Notes under the pieces: model-generated | Seen by the model: only the letters and a program-made list of their open reading frames with translations | What the model was told of the DNA's origin: nothing | Databases searched by the model: none | Source: Amphiplicatus metriothermophilus | GTDB lineage: Bacteria > Pseudomonadota > Alphaproteobacteria > Caulobacterales > Parvularculaceae | Assembly (NCBI RefSeq): GCF_900199215.1 | Contig: NZ_FZQA01000003.1 | Location: 310,001-374,000, forward strand | DNA length: 64,000 nt | Reading direction: 5' to 3' | Program-made: the position numbers and the translations under genes | Part shown: positions 9,156 through 17,550 of the stretch, piece after piece | How the letters are laid out: every line of letters begins with the position of its first letter | How positions within the stretch are numbered: the first letter of the stretch is position 1

Positions 9156-9592
9156 CCAGAACGATTTGCGTGCTGCTTGCATCTGCCGGACTGATCGCCT
9201 GCGGAGCGCCGACGGAACCGGCGCCCGCCCAGGCGCGGCCCATGATCGTCGTCGACGAGAACGACGTGAAGGTCGACGAGCCGCCGCCCCACGGACGCAT
9301 CGGCATGAGCACGGCTTATCGCATCAGCGACGCCGCGCCGGCGCGCGCCATGGAGTTCCGCAAGCGCGTGTTGCATCCGGGCGCGGCGATCGGAGAGCAC
9401 GTGATCTCTCATGACGAAGTCTATTACGTACTTTCCGGCTCGGGCGAGGTCGTCTCCGACGGCGAGACCGCCATGTTGGAGCCAGGCATGGCGGCCTATC
9501 TTTATGAAGGCGCCAATGTGGGCATTCGCCAGATCGGGGAAGAGCCGCTCGCCCTCATCATCTCGTATCCGCTTGCCGAGCGGACGCCATGA
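9152..9592 (+). CDS. Lipoprotein with a single cupin domain
   Basis: A 146-residue protein coupled to dctM by an ATGA overlap. The N-terminus is a lipoprotein signal (CVLLASAGLIAC), so the product should sit on the periplasmic side. Residues about 65-140 form a cupin barrel: the first metal motif is present (HPGAAIGEHVISHDEVYY, two His and a Glu), but the second motif (LEPGMAAYLYEGANVGIR) lacks the usual His. Cupins next to kdu genes are often KdgF, which linearises unsaturated uronates in the cytoplasm; export and the missing ligand make that assignment uncertain here. Other options are a periplasmic uronate isomerase or a ligand-binding accessory of the transporter. Confidence 0.8.
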   Translation: MTRTICVLLASAGLIACGAPTEPAPAQARPMIVVDENDVKVDEPPPHGRIGMSTAYRISDAAPARAMEFRKRVLHPGAAIGEHVISHDEVYYVLSGSGEVVSDGETAMLEPGMAAYLYEGANVGIRQIGEEPLALIISYPLAERTP

Positions 9593-9706
9593 CGTTCGAC
9601 TCGGCCGGCGGTCCGGATTCATGTTTTGGTAAGGAAGGTCGCGAGAATTTTAACAAAAACGTAGCGACCTGGCTTCTAGCTGGAGGCGAAGCCGGGACGC
9701 CGAACG

Positions 9707-10051
9707 ATGAACGCCGCAGCCATCGACTTCGCCCATCTCGACCGTTACGCCTGCGGCGACGCGGCGCTGCGGGACGAAATCCTCGCGCTTTTCGTCGAGC
9801 AGGCGAGGCTGGCGATGAGTCGTCTCGATGCGGGCATGGGCGATGAAGCCTGGTCCGACGCGCTCCATCGCCTGAAAGGTTCGGCGCGCGGGGTCGGCGC
9901 CTGGCGGGTCGGCGCGCTTTGCGAACGGGGAGAGGCGCTGACGGGATGTGGCGGCGCGACCACGGCCGCGCGCCGCGCGCTTCTCAAATCTCTGGCTGCG
10001 GAAGTCGAAGCTGCGCTCGCAGAAGCGCGCAGCGTGACTGCCGTCGGCTGA
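9707..10051 (+). CDS. Hpt-domain phosphotransfer protein
   Basis: A 114-residue stand-alone histidine phosphotransfer domain. The expected motif is HRLKGSARGVGA, with His54 as the likely phospho-acceptor, flanked by amphipathic helices forming the four-helix bundle. Such proteins shuttle phosphate between a hybrid kinase and a response regulator; no partner lies beside it. Length and helix pattern resemble alphaproteobacterial stand-alone Hpt proteins such as ChpT only loosely, and ChpT itself has a different fold, so this is not called ChpT. It converges with the S9 peptidase gene, 13 bases between stops. Confidence 0.85.
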   Translation: MNAAAIDFAHLDRYACGDAALRDEILALFVEQARLAMSRLDAGMGDEAWSDALHRLKGSARGVGAWRVGALCERGEALTGCGGATTAARRALLKSLAAEVEAALAEARSVTAVG

Positions 10052-10064
10052 CGTTCAGTTCTCG

Positions 10065-12005
10065 TTACTCAGCGAAGACTTCCCCCAGAAACGCCGCCTC
10101 CCGGCGGTAATAGAAGAGCTTGTTGGCGAGCTTGCGCCAGCCATGGCCTTCGTCCGGGATCAGAATATAGGGCGCCTTGATCCCGTTGCGGCGGAGCGCG
10201 CGCACCATCACCTCGGTTTCGGCCTTGTCGATGCGCGGATCGCGCGCGCCATGGGAGTAAAGAACGGGAACGCGAATCCTGTCCGCATTGCGCACCGGCG
10301 AGATCTCCTCATAAAAGGCGCGCCACCTGGGATCGGCGATGTCGCCATACTCTACGCGGTCCGACGCCTTGAGGGCCGGCGAGGCGACCTCGAGCGCCGT
10401 CACCCAGTCGCCGACGCCGAAAAGGCAGACGCCGGCGTCGAAAGCGTCCGGATAGGCGCCGAGCACGGCGTTGACCATGTAGCCGCCGTAGGAGCCGCCC
10501 TTTACGGCTGCGCGGCGCGCGTCGACGCGCCCGTCCTCGTCGAGCCAGGCCAGCAAGTCGACGAGGTCGCGCACGCTGTCGAGACGCTTCTCGCGGTTGT
10601 CGAGGTTGAGATATGTCCGTCCGAACCCGGTCGAGCCGCGCACGTTCGGCTCAAAGACGGCGACGCCGCGCGCGACATGATATTGCGTCACGGGATCGAA
10701 GCCGGCTTTCGACTGGCCGGTCGGTCCGCCATGAACGTCGAACAGCACTGGCGGTTTCTCATCCGCGCCGTGATTTTTGGGCAAATAGAGCAGGCCCTGA
10801 AGCATCACGCCGTCGCGGGCGGGCGCCCGCACGCTGACGGGTTTGACGAAATCCTCCGCCTTCAGGCCGGCGAGGGTCGAACTGAACACGCGCGCGGCTT
10901 CGCGCGCTCCGATGTTCCATATGTAAACGTCGCCTGGCGTGTCATGGGCGGAGACCTTGACGAGCAGCCGCGGCGTCTCGCGCGCGCAGGAAAGGCCGAG
11001 CACGCCTTCGGGCAGCGGCGGGACCGGGATGTCGCGCCCCCGCCGCAGATCGCGCGCTTTCAGCGCGTCGAACCCTTCGCGGTTGACGCGCCATACGAGA
11101 TAGCGGTCGCCGCACAGAACCGGGCTTTCGATGTCGGCGTCGTCTTCCTCCGCGATCAGCGTGAAGGCTTCCTCGGCGAAATCGTAATAGCCGAGGGCCA
11201 GAAACTCCCGCCCGTAATTGGTCGAGAAATAAACCCGCGCGCCGTCAGGGGCGGGCGCGAAAGCCTCGCCGCCGCCGAAGCCGCTCGTGAAATTCGCGGG
11301 GCTTTCCGGCCGGAACAGGGGCGTCAGAGCGCCGGTTTGCGCGTCCAACGTATAAAGGTTGTTTCCATCTTCGCCCACCGCCTCCGAGACCATCAGCTTC
11401 GCGCCGCCGGGAATCCAGGCTTCCGCAGCGAAGTGATATCGTCCCTCGAAGATCATTTGGCTTTCGCCGCTCGCCAGATCGGCGACATAGATGTCGTAGT
11501 CGTCGCCGTTGCGCTCCGTCGAGGCGTAGGCGAAGCGCGCGCCGTCCGGAGAAAAGGCGCCGAACTGGCGAAAGCCGCCTTCCGCCGCGGGCAAGACCAG
11601 GCGCTCTGATTTTCCGTCTACGGATATGAGATAGTAGGCTTCCTGCTCGTCGCCGTCATTGTCCGCGCCGTAAAGGAGCGCCCGGCCGTCGGGCGTCCAC
11701 TCGAAAAAGGTGACGCCGTTGCCGAAAGTGATCTGCTCCGGCGTTCCGCCTGCGGCCGGCATGATCCAGATCTGGCGCAGGCCGGTCGTATCGAGCAGGA
11801 GCGCGATGCGCTCGCCGTCCGGCGAAATCTTCGCCGACAACGCGCCGCGCGAGAGAAGAAAGCGCGCGATATCCGGCGGCTGTTCGCCGGCGAGGCCGAC
11901 CTTCAGCGGTTTCGGTTCAGGCGAGACATGCTCGATCTCGCTCGCCGCCGCGCCCGCCCAGACGAGCATTGCGCTCGCCGCAATCATCCCCAGCGTTTTC
12001 ATCAT
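10065..12005 (-). CDS. Exported S9 family prolyl oligopeptidase-like peptidase
   Basis: A 646-residue serine peptidase with a Sec signal (MLVWAGAAASE), an N-terminal beta-propeller (repeated SPDGARFAYAS and DGRALLYGADN-type blades, residues about 40-370) and a C-terminal alpha/beta-hydrolase domain. The triad is complete: Ser505 in GGSYGGYM, Asp589 in GARDPRID, His621 in DEGHGW. It resembles dipeptidyl-/acylaminoacyl-peptidases of the S9 clan that cut short peptides in the periplasm. The gene runs in the same direction as the upstream VWA gene, with 20 bases between them, so the two may be cotranscribed, though no functional link is obvious. Confidence 0.92.
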   Translation of the reverse strand: MMKTLGMIAASAMLVWAGAAASEIEHVSPEPKPLKVGLAGEQPPDIARFLLSRGALSAKISPDGERIALLLDTTGLRQIWIMPAAGGTPEQITFGNGVTFFEWTPDGRALLYGADNDGDEQEAYYLISVDGKSERLVLPAAEGGFRQFGAFSPDGARFAYASTERNGDDYDIYVADLASGESQMIFEGRYHFAAEAWIPGGAKLMVSEAVGEDGNNLYTLDAQTGALTPLFRPESPANFTSGFGGGEAFAPAPDGARVYFSTNYGREFLALGYYDFAEEAFTLIAEEDDADIESPVLCGDRYLVWRVNREGFDALKARDLRRGRDIPVPPLPEGVLGLSCARETPRLLVKVSAHDTPGDVYIWNIGAREAARVFSSTLAGLKAEDFVKPVSVRAPARDGVMLQGLLYLPKNHGADEKPPVLFDVHGGPTGQSKAGFDPVTQYHVARGVAVFEPNVRGSTGFGRTYLNLDNREKRLDSVRDLVDLLAWLDEDGRVDARRAAVKGGSYGGYMVNAVLGAYPDAFDAGVCLFGVGDWVTALEVASPALKASDRVEYGDIADPRWRAFYEEISPVRNADRIRVPVLYSHGARDPRIDKAETEVMVRALRRNGIKAPYILIPDEGHGWRKLANKLFYYRREAAFLGEVFAE

Positions 12006-12025
12006 CGAGGTCCCCTGCTTCGCGC

Positions 12026-13201
12026 CTATCTTTTCAGCTCGGACATCGCCCTGTCGATTCCCTCAAGCGTGAGGGGAAACATCCGGTCGCCCAGAAGTTC
12101 GCGCATCAGGCCGATCGACGGCGTGTAATCCCAGTGCTGTCGCGGCGTCGGATTGAGCCAGACGACGCGTTCATAGACGCTGAGCAGCCGCCGCATCCAG
12201 ACCGCCCCCGCTTCCTCGTTGAAATATTCGACCGAGCCGCCGGGAACGGTGATCTCATAAGGGCTCATGGAGGCGTCGCCGACGAAAATGACCTTATAGT
12301 CGTGCGGGTATTTGTGAAGGATATCCCAGGTCGGAATTTTCTCGGTCCAGCGCCGCCGGTTGTCCTTCCACACGAAGTCGTAAAGACAGTTGTGGAAGTA
12401 GAAATACTCCATGTGCTTGAATTCCGAGCGCGCCGCCGAGAACAGCTCCTCGCAGACTCGGATGAACGGATCCATCGAGCCGCCGACGTCGAAGAACAGG
12501 AGCACTTTGACCAGGTTGCGCCGCTCGGGCCGCATTTTGATGTCCAGATAGCCGGCGCGCGCGGTGGCGTCGATGGTACCGTCGAGATCGAACTCGTCCG
12601 CGGCGCCGCGCCGCGCGAAACGGCGCAGGCGGCGCAGCGCCAGCTTGATGTTGCGCACGCCGAGCTCGACCTGATCGTCGAGATTTTTGTATTCGCGTTT
12701 CTCCCAGACCTTGACCGCGCGGCCCTGCCTTCGGCCTTGGTTTCCGATGCGCACGCCTTCCGGATTGTAGCCGCCGGAGCCGAAGGGCGAGGTTCCTCCC
12801 GTGCCGATCCATTTCGAGCCGCCCTGATGGCGCTCCTTCTGTTCTTCGAGACGCTTCTTCAGCGTCTCCATCAGCTTGTCCCAGCCGCCAAGGGCCTCGA
12901 TCTGGCGCTTTTCTTCTTCCGTGAAGTAGCGCTCCGTCAGCAGACGAAGCCATTCTTCGGGAATTTCCGCCGTCACGCCCTCGGCGACGGTCTCGATCCC
13001 CTTGAAGACATGGCCGAACACGCGGTCGAACTTGTCGAGATGGCGCTCGTCCTTCACCAGCGCGGCGCGGGAGAGATAGTAGAAATCCTCCACGCGCCGG
13101 TTCGCGAGATCCGCCTCCACGGCTTCGATCAGCGTCAGATATTCGCGCAGGCTCACCGGCACGCCGGCCGATTTCAGCTCTTGGAAGAAGCGGGTGAACA
13201 T
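12026..13201 (-). CDS. VWA domain-containing protein (CoxE-like)
   Basis: A 391-residue cytoplasmic protein of the CoxE-like/DUF58-adjacent VWA group that is common in proteobacteria beside a MoxR-type ATPase. The N-terminal part is helical (MFTRFFQELKSAGVPVSLRE); the centre has a Gly-rich linker (GTGGTSPFGSGGYN); the C-terminal VWA domain carries a degenerate metal site, VLLFFDVGGSMD, in which the usual D-x-S-x-S reads D-V-G-G-S. The ATG at 13201 is the natural family start. No MoxR ATPase gene lies next to it here. The gene is divergent from the polymerase gene, and the 90-base space holds a LexA box. Confidence 0.82.
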   Translation of the reverse strand: MFTRFFQELKSAGVPVSLREYLTLIEAVEADLANRRVEDFYYLSRAALVKDERHLDKFDRVFGHVFKGIETVAEGVTAEIPEEWLRLLTERYFTEEEKRQIEALGGWDKLMETLKKRLEEQKERHQGGSKWIGTGGTSPFGSGGYNPEGVRIGNQGRRQGRAVKVWEKREYKNLDDQVELGVRNIKLALRRLRRFARRGAADEFDLDGTIDATARAGYLDIKMRPERRNLVKVLLFFDVGGSMDPFIRVCEELFSAARSEFKHMEYFYFHNCLYDFVWKDNRRRWTEKIPTWDILHKYPHDYKVIFVGDASMSPYEITVPGGSVEYFNEEAGAVWMRRLLSVYERVVWLNPTPRQHWDYTPSIGLMRELLGDRMFPLTLEGIDRAMSELKR

Positions 13202-13275
13202 GGGCGCGATGTAGCACGGGCCTTGCGCGTTCGACAGGGCGACGGGCAGCGGACGCTTGCGCGCCCCCGTTGGAT

Positions 13276-13290
13276 GTTCTATTTTTGTTC
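13276..13290 (+). promoter_or_regulatory. LexA (SOS) box of the Y-family polymerase gene
   Basis: GTTC-TATTTTT-GTTC is a perfect match to the alphaproteobacterial LexA site GTTC-N7-GTTC. It overlaps a promoter-like pair, TTGCGC at 13257-13262 and TATTTT at 13280-13285 with 17 bases between, so bound LexA would cover the -10 region. The ATG at 13292 lies one base after the box. Confidence 0.85.
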
Positions 13291-13291
13291 C

Positions 13292-14665
13292 ATGTCTTCC
13301 GCGGCGGAAATGTCGCTCGTTCACGGTCCGCCCGGCTATCGTCCGAATGTCGGGCTTCGATACCTGTTCATCGACTTCAACGCCTATTTCGCGGCGGTGG
13401 AGCAGCACGACCATCCCGGGCTGTTCGGCAGGCCGGTGGTCGTCGCGCCGCTCGCCTCGGAGAGCAGCGGCGCGATTGCGGTGAGCTATGAAGCGCGCGC
13501 CTTCGGGATCAGGCGAGGAACCCCGATCCGCGAAGCGCGCCGGCTGTGCCCGGGATTGGCGGTCATGCCCGCGCGCCACGACCGCTATGTGGCTGTGCAT
13601 AAGCAATTGATGGACGAGATCGGGCGCCATCTGCCGCTGGTCAAAGTCTATTCGATCGATGAGGCCGCGTTCCGGCTTTCCCGCTCGGAGGAGCATCCCC
13701 GGGCGGCGCTTGTCGTCGCGCGGGCGATCAAGCGCGGGATCGCGGAAAATGTCGGGCCCGCCCTTCGCGCGTCCATCGGGCTCGCGCCGAGCCGGCTTCT
13801 CGCCAAGCTCGCCGCCGAGCGGAATAAGCCCGACGGGCTCACCGTTCTTGAAATAGCGGACCTGCCGCGCCGCCTCGCCGGCATGCCGCTCGAAGAGATT
13901 CCGGGCGTCGGCCCCGGCGTCGCGGCGCGGCTGGCGCGCGCCGGGGTGCATGACTTTCCCGCCCTGTGGCGCCTGCAGCCCAAACAGGCGCGCGCGATCT
14001 GGGGTTCGGTGCAGGGAGAGCGTTTCTGGTACGCGCTGCACGGCTACGAAGTCGACGAGCCTGAAACGAAGAAGTCGATGATCGGCCACAGCCGCGTGCT
14101 CTCGCGCGAGCACGAACGCCCGTGCGAAGCGCGCGTCGTCGGCCGCGCGCTGCTGCTCAAGGCGGCGAGTCGGCTGCGTCATTACGGGCTTCACGCGCGC
14201 GCGCTCACGCTGGCCGTGCGGCTGCGCCCCGTCGGCCGCTGGGAGGGCGCGCGGCGTTTTCCGCCCACGCAGGATTCCTTCAGCTTTCTGAGAGTTTTTG
14301 ACGCGTTGTGGGCGGCGTTTCTCGACGAAGCCCGATGCGGCCGGGGCGCGCCCGCGCCGCGTTGCGGCGGGGTGACCGTCTATCTGCATGATCTCGCCGC
14401 GGAAGGCGCAGCCGAACTCGCCCAGCTCGATTTATTCGCGCCGTCCGATCCGGCCGCTGATCGGCGCGCGCGGTTGTGGGCGACGATCGACCGGATCAAC
14501 GCCGATCTCGAACATAAGTTCGAGCGGCTTGGCGGCGGATCGAAAACCGGCGAAAAACGCCGGCGTTATGTCACGCTCGCGCGCCAGCAGGGGCTCGATC
14601 TCGACTATCTCGGCGCGAAGATCGCTTTCTCTCGCGTGCCGGAGGAGGCGGAGTTTCTGTACTGA
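13292..14665 (+). CDS. Y-family translesion DNA polymerase (DinB/Pol IV-related)
   Basis: A 457-residue error-prone polymerase. The palm catalytic residues are present: Asp28 in FIDFN and Asp123-Glu124 in YSIDEA. EEIPGVGPGVAARLARAG is the helix-hairpin-helix of the thumb, and QLDLF at 378-382 is a sliding-clamp binding motif. It diverges from E. coli DinB (FIDFNAYFAAVE instead of HIDMDCFFAAVE) and is longer at the C-terminus, like a second DinB-like group found in alphaproteobacteria. It is under a perfect LexA box. Start options are ATG 13292 or ATG 13310; if transcription starts seven bases after the -10, the mRNA would begin at or near 13292 and be leaderless or nearly so. Confidence 0.88.
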   Translation: MSSAAEMSLVHGPPGYRPNVGLRYLFIDFNAYFAAVEQHDHPGLFGRPVVVAPLASESSGAIAVSYEARAFGIRRGTPIREARRLCPGLAVMPARHDRYVAVHKQLMDEIGRHLPLVKVYSIDEAAFRLSRSEEHPRAALVVARAIKRGIAENVGPALRASIGLAPSRLLAKLAAERNKPDGLTVLEIADLPRRLAGMPLEEIPGVGPGVAARLARAGVHDFPALWRLQPKQARAIWGSVQGERFWYALHGYEVDEPETKKSMIGHSRVLSREHERPCEARVVGRALLLKAASRLRHYGLHARALTLAVRLRPVGRWEGARRFPPTQDSFSFLRVFDALWAAFLDEARCGRGAPAPRCGGVTVYLHDLAAEGAAELAQLDLFAPSDPAADRRARLWATIDRINADLEHKFERLGGGSKTGEKRRRYVTLARQQGLDLDYLGAKIAFSRVPEEAEFLY

Positions 14666-14674
14666 GCGTTCGGC

Positions 14675-15337
14675 TCACTCGCCGAAGGCGCGCAGAAGGT
14701 TGTTGCGCAGATTGACGAGCCGGTCGCGCAAGCTGTCAGGAACCGGACAGGCGCCGAGTTCGGCGAGCGCAGTCTCGAGCTCGAACAGCAGGGCGCGATG
14801 CTCCGCCGCGCGCACGCGGCTCTTGATCCAGCCGATCGCGGCGAGCCGGCGCCCGCCCGTCACGGGCTCGACCCGGTGCACGAAGGTCGAAGGATAGAGC
14901 GCGATCGCGCCGGCCGGCGGCTTGATCGTATCCTCCGCGCCGGCGCTGTCGATGACGAGCGCGCCGCCCTCGTATTCCTCCGGCGCGCTCAGAAAGAGCG
15001 TGAAGGAAACGTCCGTGCGCGCCCCGTCGATATAGGCCGCGTCCACATGCGGACCGTAGCCCATGCCTTCGTCATAGCGGCTGACGATGAGGCGCGCGAG
15101 CCGGTCGGGCTGCGCCGCGGCGCGCACGATTCGACTGTTCAGAATCGCCCGCTCAAGAAGCGACAGCGCGCCCTTCGCCGCCGGCGCTTCGGCGCGAAGC
15201 TGAAGATTGCGCTTGGCCGCGCGCGCGCGTCCTTTGGCGGTCGCCGCGCCGTCCGTCCATAGGGTCTCGTCGGCCAGCGTTTCGCGTATGGCCGACAGGG
15301 TCGGGGCGTCGAGAATGTCGGCGATCTGGAGGATCAT
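14675..15337 (-). CDS. PKHD-type Fe(II)/2-oxoglutarate hydroxylase (PiuC/YbiX family)
   Basis: A 220-residue cytoplasmic dioxygenase (family usual length about 226). The iron ligands are visible: His97-x-Asp99 (GPHVDAAY) and His154 (FVHRVEP), with GGRRLAAIGWIKS following, which includes the Arg that usually binds 2-oxoglutarate. Members often accompany TonB-dependent iron uptake genes and respond to iron; no receptor gene lies beside it here. The ATG at 15337 gives the usual MILQIADILDA N-terminus. It converges with the polymerase gene (9 bases) and diverges from the lipoprotein gene at 15451. Confidence 0.9.
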   Translation of the reverse strand: MILQIADILDAPTLSAIRETLADETLWTDGAATAKGRARAAKRNLQLRAEAPAAKGALSLLERAILNSRIVRAAAQPDRLARLIVSRYDEGMGYGPHVDAAYIDGARTDVSFTLFLSAPEEYEGGALVIDSAGAEDTIKPPAGAIALYPSTFVHRVEPVTGGRRLAAIGWIKSRVRAAEHRALLFELETALAELGACPVPDSLRDRLVNLRNNLLRAFGE

Positions 15338-15450
15338 GGGCGCGTCATAGATCTGTCCGGGACACATCTGTAATTGCGAGGCGATTGCAAAAGCAAGCGG
15401 CCTCATTATGATGGCCGCCCTTCCAGGAACGCCAGCGAAAGGATGCGCCC

Positions 15451-16290
15451 ATGGCTCGCCGTCTGAAACTGCTAACCGGCCTGTCGACGATCGCGCTGGG
15501 CGCGGCCGCTCTCGGCGGCTGCGGCGGCGGCGAAGGCGAGGGGGAAGCCGGCGCCCCAAGCGCGGCGGAATCAGGCCCGAGCGATCACGGCGCCCATCTC
15601 GCAGGCGAGGGCGAAGGCGGCGAAGGAGAAGGAGAGGGCGAAGGCGCGGCGGCGGCCGACCCCGCGACCGACCCGGTCGCCTATCTTCACCAGCTTTTCC
15701 TGATCCGCGGACATCTTCAGGCCGGCGCGGCGCTTTACGCCGCCGGCGAGCAGGCGATGGCCGCGACTCATATGAAGCATCCGGAGGACGAGCTTTACGC
15801 CGGTCTCGCCCCAGCCTTCGAAGCGCGCGGCGTCGACGGCTTCGCCGGCGAGCTTCAGGCTTTGGCGGCGAGCGTCGCGAATGGCGCGCCCGCCGGCGAG
15901 GTCGAGGCCGATCTCGCCGCCGTCAAGCGCGCCATCGACGCCGCGGCGGAGGCTGCGCAGGCGAGCCCGGCGGAAACCCTGCTCGCCGCGGCTGCGCTTC
16001 TGCGCACGGCGGGCGAGGAGTTCGACATCGGCGTGAAGGACGGGGCCATCGTCAATCTGCACGAATATCAGGACGCCTACGGCTTCATGACGGCGGCGGT
16101 GGAAAGACTTGCCGCCCTCGACGGCGGCGGCGGCGCGGTCGATGAGGCGATCGCGCAGGCGCGCGAGCAGGCCGCCCTTGCGCTCGCGGTCGCGTCGACG
16201 GTCATGCCGCAGGAGCCGGTCGAAGCCCGGTCTTCGACCATCTACGGCGCGGCGGCGCGGATCGAGATCATCGCGCGCGGGCTGATGTAA
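15451..16290 (+). CDS. Lipoprotein of unknown function with acidic Gly-Glu linker
   Basis: A 279-residue protein with a lipobox (LGAAALGGC) and directly after it a low-complexity linker of Gly and Glu (residues about 25-65, with GEGEGEGEG). The rest is helical and Ala-rich: HLQAGAALYAAGEQAMAATH, HPEDELYAGLAPAFEARG, and LHEYQDAYGF. The helical part recalls metal-uptake periplasmic domains of the FTR1/imelysin type, but I cannot point to a diagnostic motif, so no function is assigned. His residues at HGAHL, LHQ, HLQ, THMKHP and LHEY could bind metal. It is divergent from the PKHD hydroxylase gene, 113 bases apart, which is at least consistent with an iron link. Confidence 0.7.
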   Translation: MARRLKLLTGLSTIALGAAALGGCGGGEGEGEAGAPSAAESGPSDHGAHLAGEGEGGEGEGEGEGAAAADPATDPVAYLHQLFLIRGHLQAGAALYAAGEQAMAATHMKHPEDELYAGLAPAFEARGVDGFAGELQALAASVANGAPAGEVEADLAAVKRAIDAAAEAAQASPAETLLAAAALLRTAGEEFDIGVKDGAIVNLHEYQDAYGFMTAAVERLAALDGGGGAVDEAIAQAREQAALALAVASTVMPQEPVEARSSTIYGAAARIEIIARGLM

Positions 16291-16294
16291 GCCG

Positions 16295-17299
16295 CTATCG
16301 CCCGCGGCGGCGCGTGCTGCGCTCCTCGCGCAGGTCCGCCGGATCGGGGCCGGGGGCATGGCCGCGCGGAAGAAGATCGCCTGGGTTCCACGGCCCGTAG
16401 CTGAAGCTGCGGGCGCCGGGGCCCGGCTGATAGCCGGTGAACGGCACGCTTTCGGGCGAAGGCCGTTTCGGCCGGCCGAGCAGCGTTTTCGCCGGATCGT
16501 ACCAGCGCACGCCGGGGGTGCGGCGGAGCTGGTCGGGGAACAGCGCCATCAGCTCCATGATGTCGTCGGGCATGTTGACGGAGACGTTGAGACCGATCTC
16601 GCGCGCCTCGCCCGCTTCGATCGGATAGTCATGCGTCCAGCGCCCGCTCGACAGGAGCTTGGCGATATTGGCCGCGGCGTTGGGCGAGACGGTTCCTTCC
16701 AGCAGCTCCTGCGCGGCGCGTTCGAGCTGATCGATCGCCTTCTCGCCGAGATCGGCGAGGACGAGCGTGTAATCCTCCGTCGAGTCCGGCGACTTGGTCC
16801 GCGCCACGCGCAGGATCGAAGCGGCCGGCAGGCCGGCGATCTGCGGGTCGATGGGGCCGAGCACGGCGTGGGGGTTGAGCACGATCTCATCGGCCGCGAG
16901 CGCGATGAGCGTGCCGCCGGACATGGCGTAATGGGGTACGAAGACGGTTTTGCGCCCCTTATGGGCCTTGATCGCGCGGGCGATCTGCAAGGCCGGCAAA
17001 ACCAGTCCGCCCGGCGTGTGCAGCACGATCTCCAGAGGCTGGCCGGAGGGCGTGCGCCGGATCGCCTCCAGCACCTCCTCCGCGTCGTTGAGGTCGATAT
17101 AGCGAAGGTTGGGAATGCCCAGAAAACCCATCGGCTCCATGCGGTGGACGATGGTGATGATCCGCGACTTCCGCTTTTTCTGGAGCCGGGCGAAGCAGCG
17201 TTCGATCTCGGCGTTGCGGCGCTGGCGCATGAGCGCCGGCAGCACGAACAACAGCAGAATCAGCAGCAGGAACGGCAACTGGCCGGCGAGCTCTTCCAT
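16295..17299 (-). CDS. Membrane-anchored ClpP-fold serine protease (SDH proteinase family)
   Basis: A 334-residue protein with one N-terminal membrane segment (LPFLLLILLLFVLPAL), then a crotonase/ClpP-like domain of the serine dehydrogenase proteinase type. HTPGGLVLPALQIARAI and PHYAMSGGTLIALAADEI are characteristic, with Ser127 as the probable nucleophile. Relatives include SppA and NfeD-type membrane proteases; no NfeD partner is adjacent. The C-terminal 50 residues are Pro/Gly/Arg-rich and probably unstructured. Converges with the lipoprotein gene, four bases between stops, and is divergent from yggT. Confidence 0.87.
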   Translation of the reverse strand: MEELAGQLPFLLLILLLFVLPALMRQRRNAEIERCFARLQKKRKSRIITIVHRMEPMGFLGIPNLRYIDLNDAEEVLEAIRRTPSGQPLEIVLHTPGGLVLPALQIARAIKAHKGRKTVFVPHYAMSGGTLIALAADEIVLNPHAVLGPIDPQIAGLPAASILRVARTKSPDSTEDYTLVLADLGEKAIDQLERAAQELLEGTVSPNAAANIAKLLSSGRWTHDYPIEAGEAREIGLNVSVNMPDDIMELMALFPDQLRRTPGVRWYDPAKTLLGRPKRPSPESVPFTGYQPGPGARSFSYGPWNPGDLLPRGHAPGPDPADLREERSTRRRGR

Positions 17300-17550
17300 G
17301 CCCCACGCCCCTCTTTACTCAACGGGTTGCAAGCGTCGCGCCTGACGGCCGCTCCAATGCTCACGCCGTTGTTTTCCCGACGAAACCCCCTCTTTTCGGC
17401 GCGCGGACGGGCGCGCGCCGATCCCGGCCGGGATTGTGACGCAAGCAGAGCCGGCAGGCCAGCCCCCTCCCGAAAAGGCTCCAGGCGCGCCAGGCGCGTT
17501 GCGTCGCGACGCGACGCGCCCTAAGTGCGGGGGAGAGGAAGGACCTGCCC

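Noticed and set aside
9152-9592. Calling the cupin KdgF
   Set aside because: Its lipoprotein signal and missing second-motif His differ from KdgF; only the gene neighbourhood supports that name.
9707-10051. Calling the Hpt protein ChpT
   Set aside because: ChpT has a kinase-like dimer fold and is longer; this is a single Hpt four-helix domain.
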